15,040 nucleotides of DNA from contig DFEA01000028.1 of assembly GCA_002368575.1 (NCBI GenBank), positions 1 to 15,040 of the forward strand. Reading direction: 5' to 3'. This DNA is from Lachnospiraceae bacterium UBA3814. GTDB lineage: Bacteria > Bacillota > Clostridia > Lachnospirales > Lachnospiraceae. A program made the position numbers and the translations under genes. The notes below the pieces were generated by a model. It ran no database searches, had not been told where the DNA came from, and saw only the letters and a list, made by a program, of their open reading frames with translations. The first letter of the stretch is position 1. The number at the start of each line of letters is the position of its first letter. This document shows, one piece after another, positions 13,710 through 15,040 of the stretch.

Positions 13710-14760
13710 GATAAGCGTAATAGTAATAATATACAGGGTGGGGAAATTCCTTCCGAAATGCCTTGAAAGCATCGCGGCACAGACCTGTGACGATATTGAG
13801 GTCATCTGTGTCGTGGGAAAGGGCGACAGGCTCTGCGAGGAGATAAGCCGGGAGTATGAACGGAAGGATCCGCGCTTCAGGGTGATAGTCAGTGAGCCAA
13901 GGGGTACGGCAAACGCCAGGAATACCGGTCTTAAATATTCCTCCGGAGAGTATATCGCCTTTGTTGACGGGGATGATTTCATCGAACCTGACATGCTTGA
14001 GACTATGCTTAAGGGGGCTGTCAGATATCAGGCGGATATCTCGGCTGTCGGTAAATTCTACGCGTATGAAAACTGTACCGAGGATGACAACGCCATTAAC
14101 GGATATTCCTTCGGAAAAAGGGCGGATGAGGCAGGTACCGAGCTTCTTTGTACGGAGGACGCGCTTAAGACCGTACTGTACGGGACGGGCTTTTTCCTTC
14201 ATATCTGGGATAAGCTTTACAGGAGAGAGCTTTTTGACGATATCAGGTTTGATGAAGGGAAAAAGGTCGAGGACCGCGAGATAAGCTACAGATTGCTGAT
14301 AAAGGCAAAACGCATGGTGTATGACAGGAGCCCGAAGTACTATTTCAGGGACAGCAGCGACAGCGGCTCGAGGGTAGAGGATAATCTTGCAAGGTCCTAT
14401 GAGGCGAATGAGGCGATATGTGCGGATATAGTGAAAAGGTTTCCGTCTCTTTCCGAGGCCTGTGAGGTCTTTCTTGCCTGTGAGGCGATGAGCGTCATTC
14501 AGAACAGCATGCTTTACGGAAGCTTTTCGGCTGCGCATGACAGAAAATACCTTGATATCGTGAGGGCAAAGGCAGGCACGCTGTTTAAAAACGGCTTTGT
14601 CTCAAGGCCGGTAAAGCTTAAGGCCGTTTTATGCCTTTTTTGTCCCGGGATGCTTAAGCGGCTTACGCTTAGCAGGAGAAAGAGCTTTCTTAAGAGCCAC
14701 AGGCAGTTTTGTGCCGGAAACGACTGGCAGGAGATATTTAAAGGACAGGGGATCGAATAG
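13699..14760 (+). CDS. GT2-family glycosyltransferase
   Basis: A GT-A fold enzyme of 353 residues. ISVIVIIYRVGKFLPKCLES (5-24) opens the nucleotide-binding domain, GTANARNTGL (69-78) follows, and the metal-binding DGDD lies at 90-93 in FVDGDDFIEPDM. The usual V-D-D-G-S-T-D loop near residue 38 is replaced by VVGKGDRLCEE, so one conserved aspartate is missing. HIWDKLYRRELF and KKVEDREISYRL (centre) are typical of capsule GT2 enzymes. The GTG start at 13699 is favoured by GGAGG at 13688-13692, 6 nt upstream, and overlaps the WbsX-like gene by 11 nt. The C-terminal 70 residues are basic, with a hydrophobic patch that could contact the membrane. Donor unknown. Confidence 0.88.
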   Translation: MNPKISVIVIIYRVGKFLPKCLESIAAQTCDDIEVICVVGKGDRLCEEISREYERKDPRFRVIVSEPRGTANARNTGLKYSSGEYIAFVDGDDFIEPDMLETMLKGAVRYQADISAVGKFYAYENCTEDDNAINGYSFGKRADEAGTELLCTEDALKTVLYGTGFFLHIWDKLYRRELFDDIRFDEGKKVEDREISYRLLIKAKRMVYDRSPKYYFRDSSDSGSRVEDNLARSYEANEAICADIVKRFPSLSEACEVFLACEAMSVIQNSMLYGSFSAAHDRKYLDIVRAKAGTLFKNGFVSRPVKLKAVLCLFCPGMLKRLTLSRRKSFLKSHRQFCAGNDWQEIFKGQGIE

Positions 14761-14765
14761 CTTAT

Positions 14766-15040
14766 ATGCAGGATAATGATTTTCACGGCAAAAGAATACT
14801 TTTTGTATGCAGGGAGACCTATTCGATGCCTTTGTGGTTCCTTGCAAAGGAGTGGGAAAGGGACAATGAGGTCGCGGCCTTTTTTATAATGTCCTCCGAA
14901 TGCAGCTATAATAAATGCTACTATAATGAGAATTCCTACTATAAGTTTAAGGAGGAGCTGCCCGGGGTCAGGCTTTATGACGTCAGGGACATCTGTGACC
15001 GGTATACGGAGGGCTTAAAGAGCGGCGGCTCTCCCGTAGA
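14766..15040 (+). CDS. Start of a further cluster gene, cut by the window edge (unrecognised)
   Basis: An open frame from ATG 14766 runs without a stop to the right edge (91 full codons plus two bases). It begins 5 nt after the GT2 stop and keeps the codon use of its neighbours, with a loose AGGGGA upstream. The product begins MQDNDFHGKRILFVCRETYS and goes on with MPLWFLAKEWERDNEVAAFF, a beta-strand/helix start like the first Rossmann unit of GT-B glycosyltransferases or capsule export/linker proteins. A Tyr/Asn/Cys-rich stretch (about residues 49-64) follows. I cannot assign a family. There is no signal peptide or membrane segment in the visible part. Confidence 0.65.
   Translation, partial: MQDNDFHGKRILFVCRETYSMPLWFLAKEWERDNEVAAFFIMSSECSYNKCYYNENSYYKFKEELPGVRLYDVRDICDRYTEGLKSGGSPV

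Noticed and set aside
13696..14538. 280-codon open frame on the minus strand
   Set aside because: Antisense to the GT2 gene, whose conserved motifs and ribosome binding site are clear.

Overview
The window reads as a chromosomal segment of a low-to-medium GC Firmicute, most likely a Clostridia/Lachnospiraceae-type bacterium. The grounds are AGG/AGA-rich arginine usage, AGGAG-type ribosome binding sites, consensus sigma-A promoters, and a DUF2974 (Mbeg1-like) hydrolase gene, a family common in Clostridia. The lineage is an inference from style and gene content, not from a marker gene.

Left part (1-3082). A small minus-strand gene (77-454) encodes a 125-residue protein built almost entirely from four regularly spaced copies of the FliM N-terminal CheY-binding motif (LSQxEIDxLIxxL), with its own near-consensus sigma-A promoter. 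This is the most unusual item in the window. A plus-strand pair follows: an AlaX-type alanyl-tRNA editing protein (711-1904) and a DUF2974/Mbeg1-like alpha/beta hydrolase (1934-3082).

Right part (3119-15040). An extended -10 sigma-A promoter and a leader of about 140 nt precede a long, tightly packed plus-strand operon for a surface polysaccharide, which continues past the right edge. In order: a PglC-like phosphoglycosyl transferase that would start the repeat unit on undecaprenyl phosphate; a CarB-like ATP-grasp enzyme and an overlapping HAD hydrolase (a coupled pair of unknown role); a WbuB-like GT4 glycosyltransferase; the complete UDP-N-acetyl-L-fucosamine trio fnlA-fnlB-fnlC (capE-capF-capG); a second GT4 glycosyltransferase; a polytopic Wzy/O-antigen-ligase-like membrane protein; a WbsX-like (GH99-like) protein; a GT2 glycosyltransferase; and the start of another gene. 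Most neighbours overlap or lie within 15 nt, which suggests translational coupling.

Working model: the PglC-like enzyme loads the first sugar phosphate; the GT4 and GT2 enzymes, and perhaps the WbsX protein, extend the unit, which contains L-FucNAc made by FnlABC; the Wzy-like protein polymerises it. No Wzx flippase, chain-length regulator, tyrosine kinase/phosphatase or export gene is visible, so the cluster is incomplete here. I see no tRNA, rRNA, CRISPR array, IS element or convincing intrinsic terminator. No stretch above 300 bases lacks a gene.
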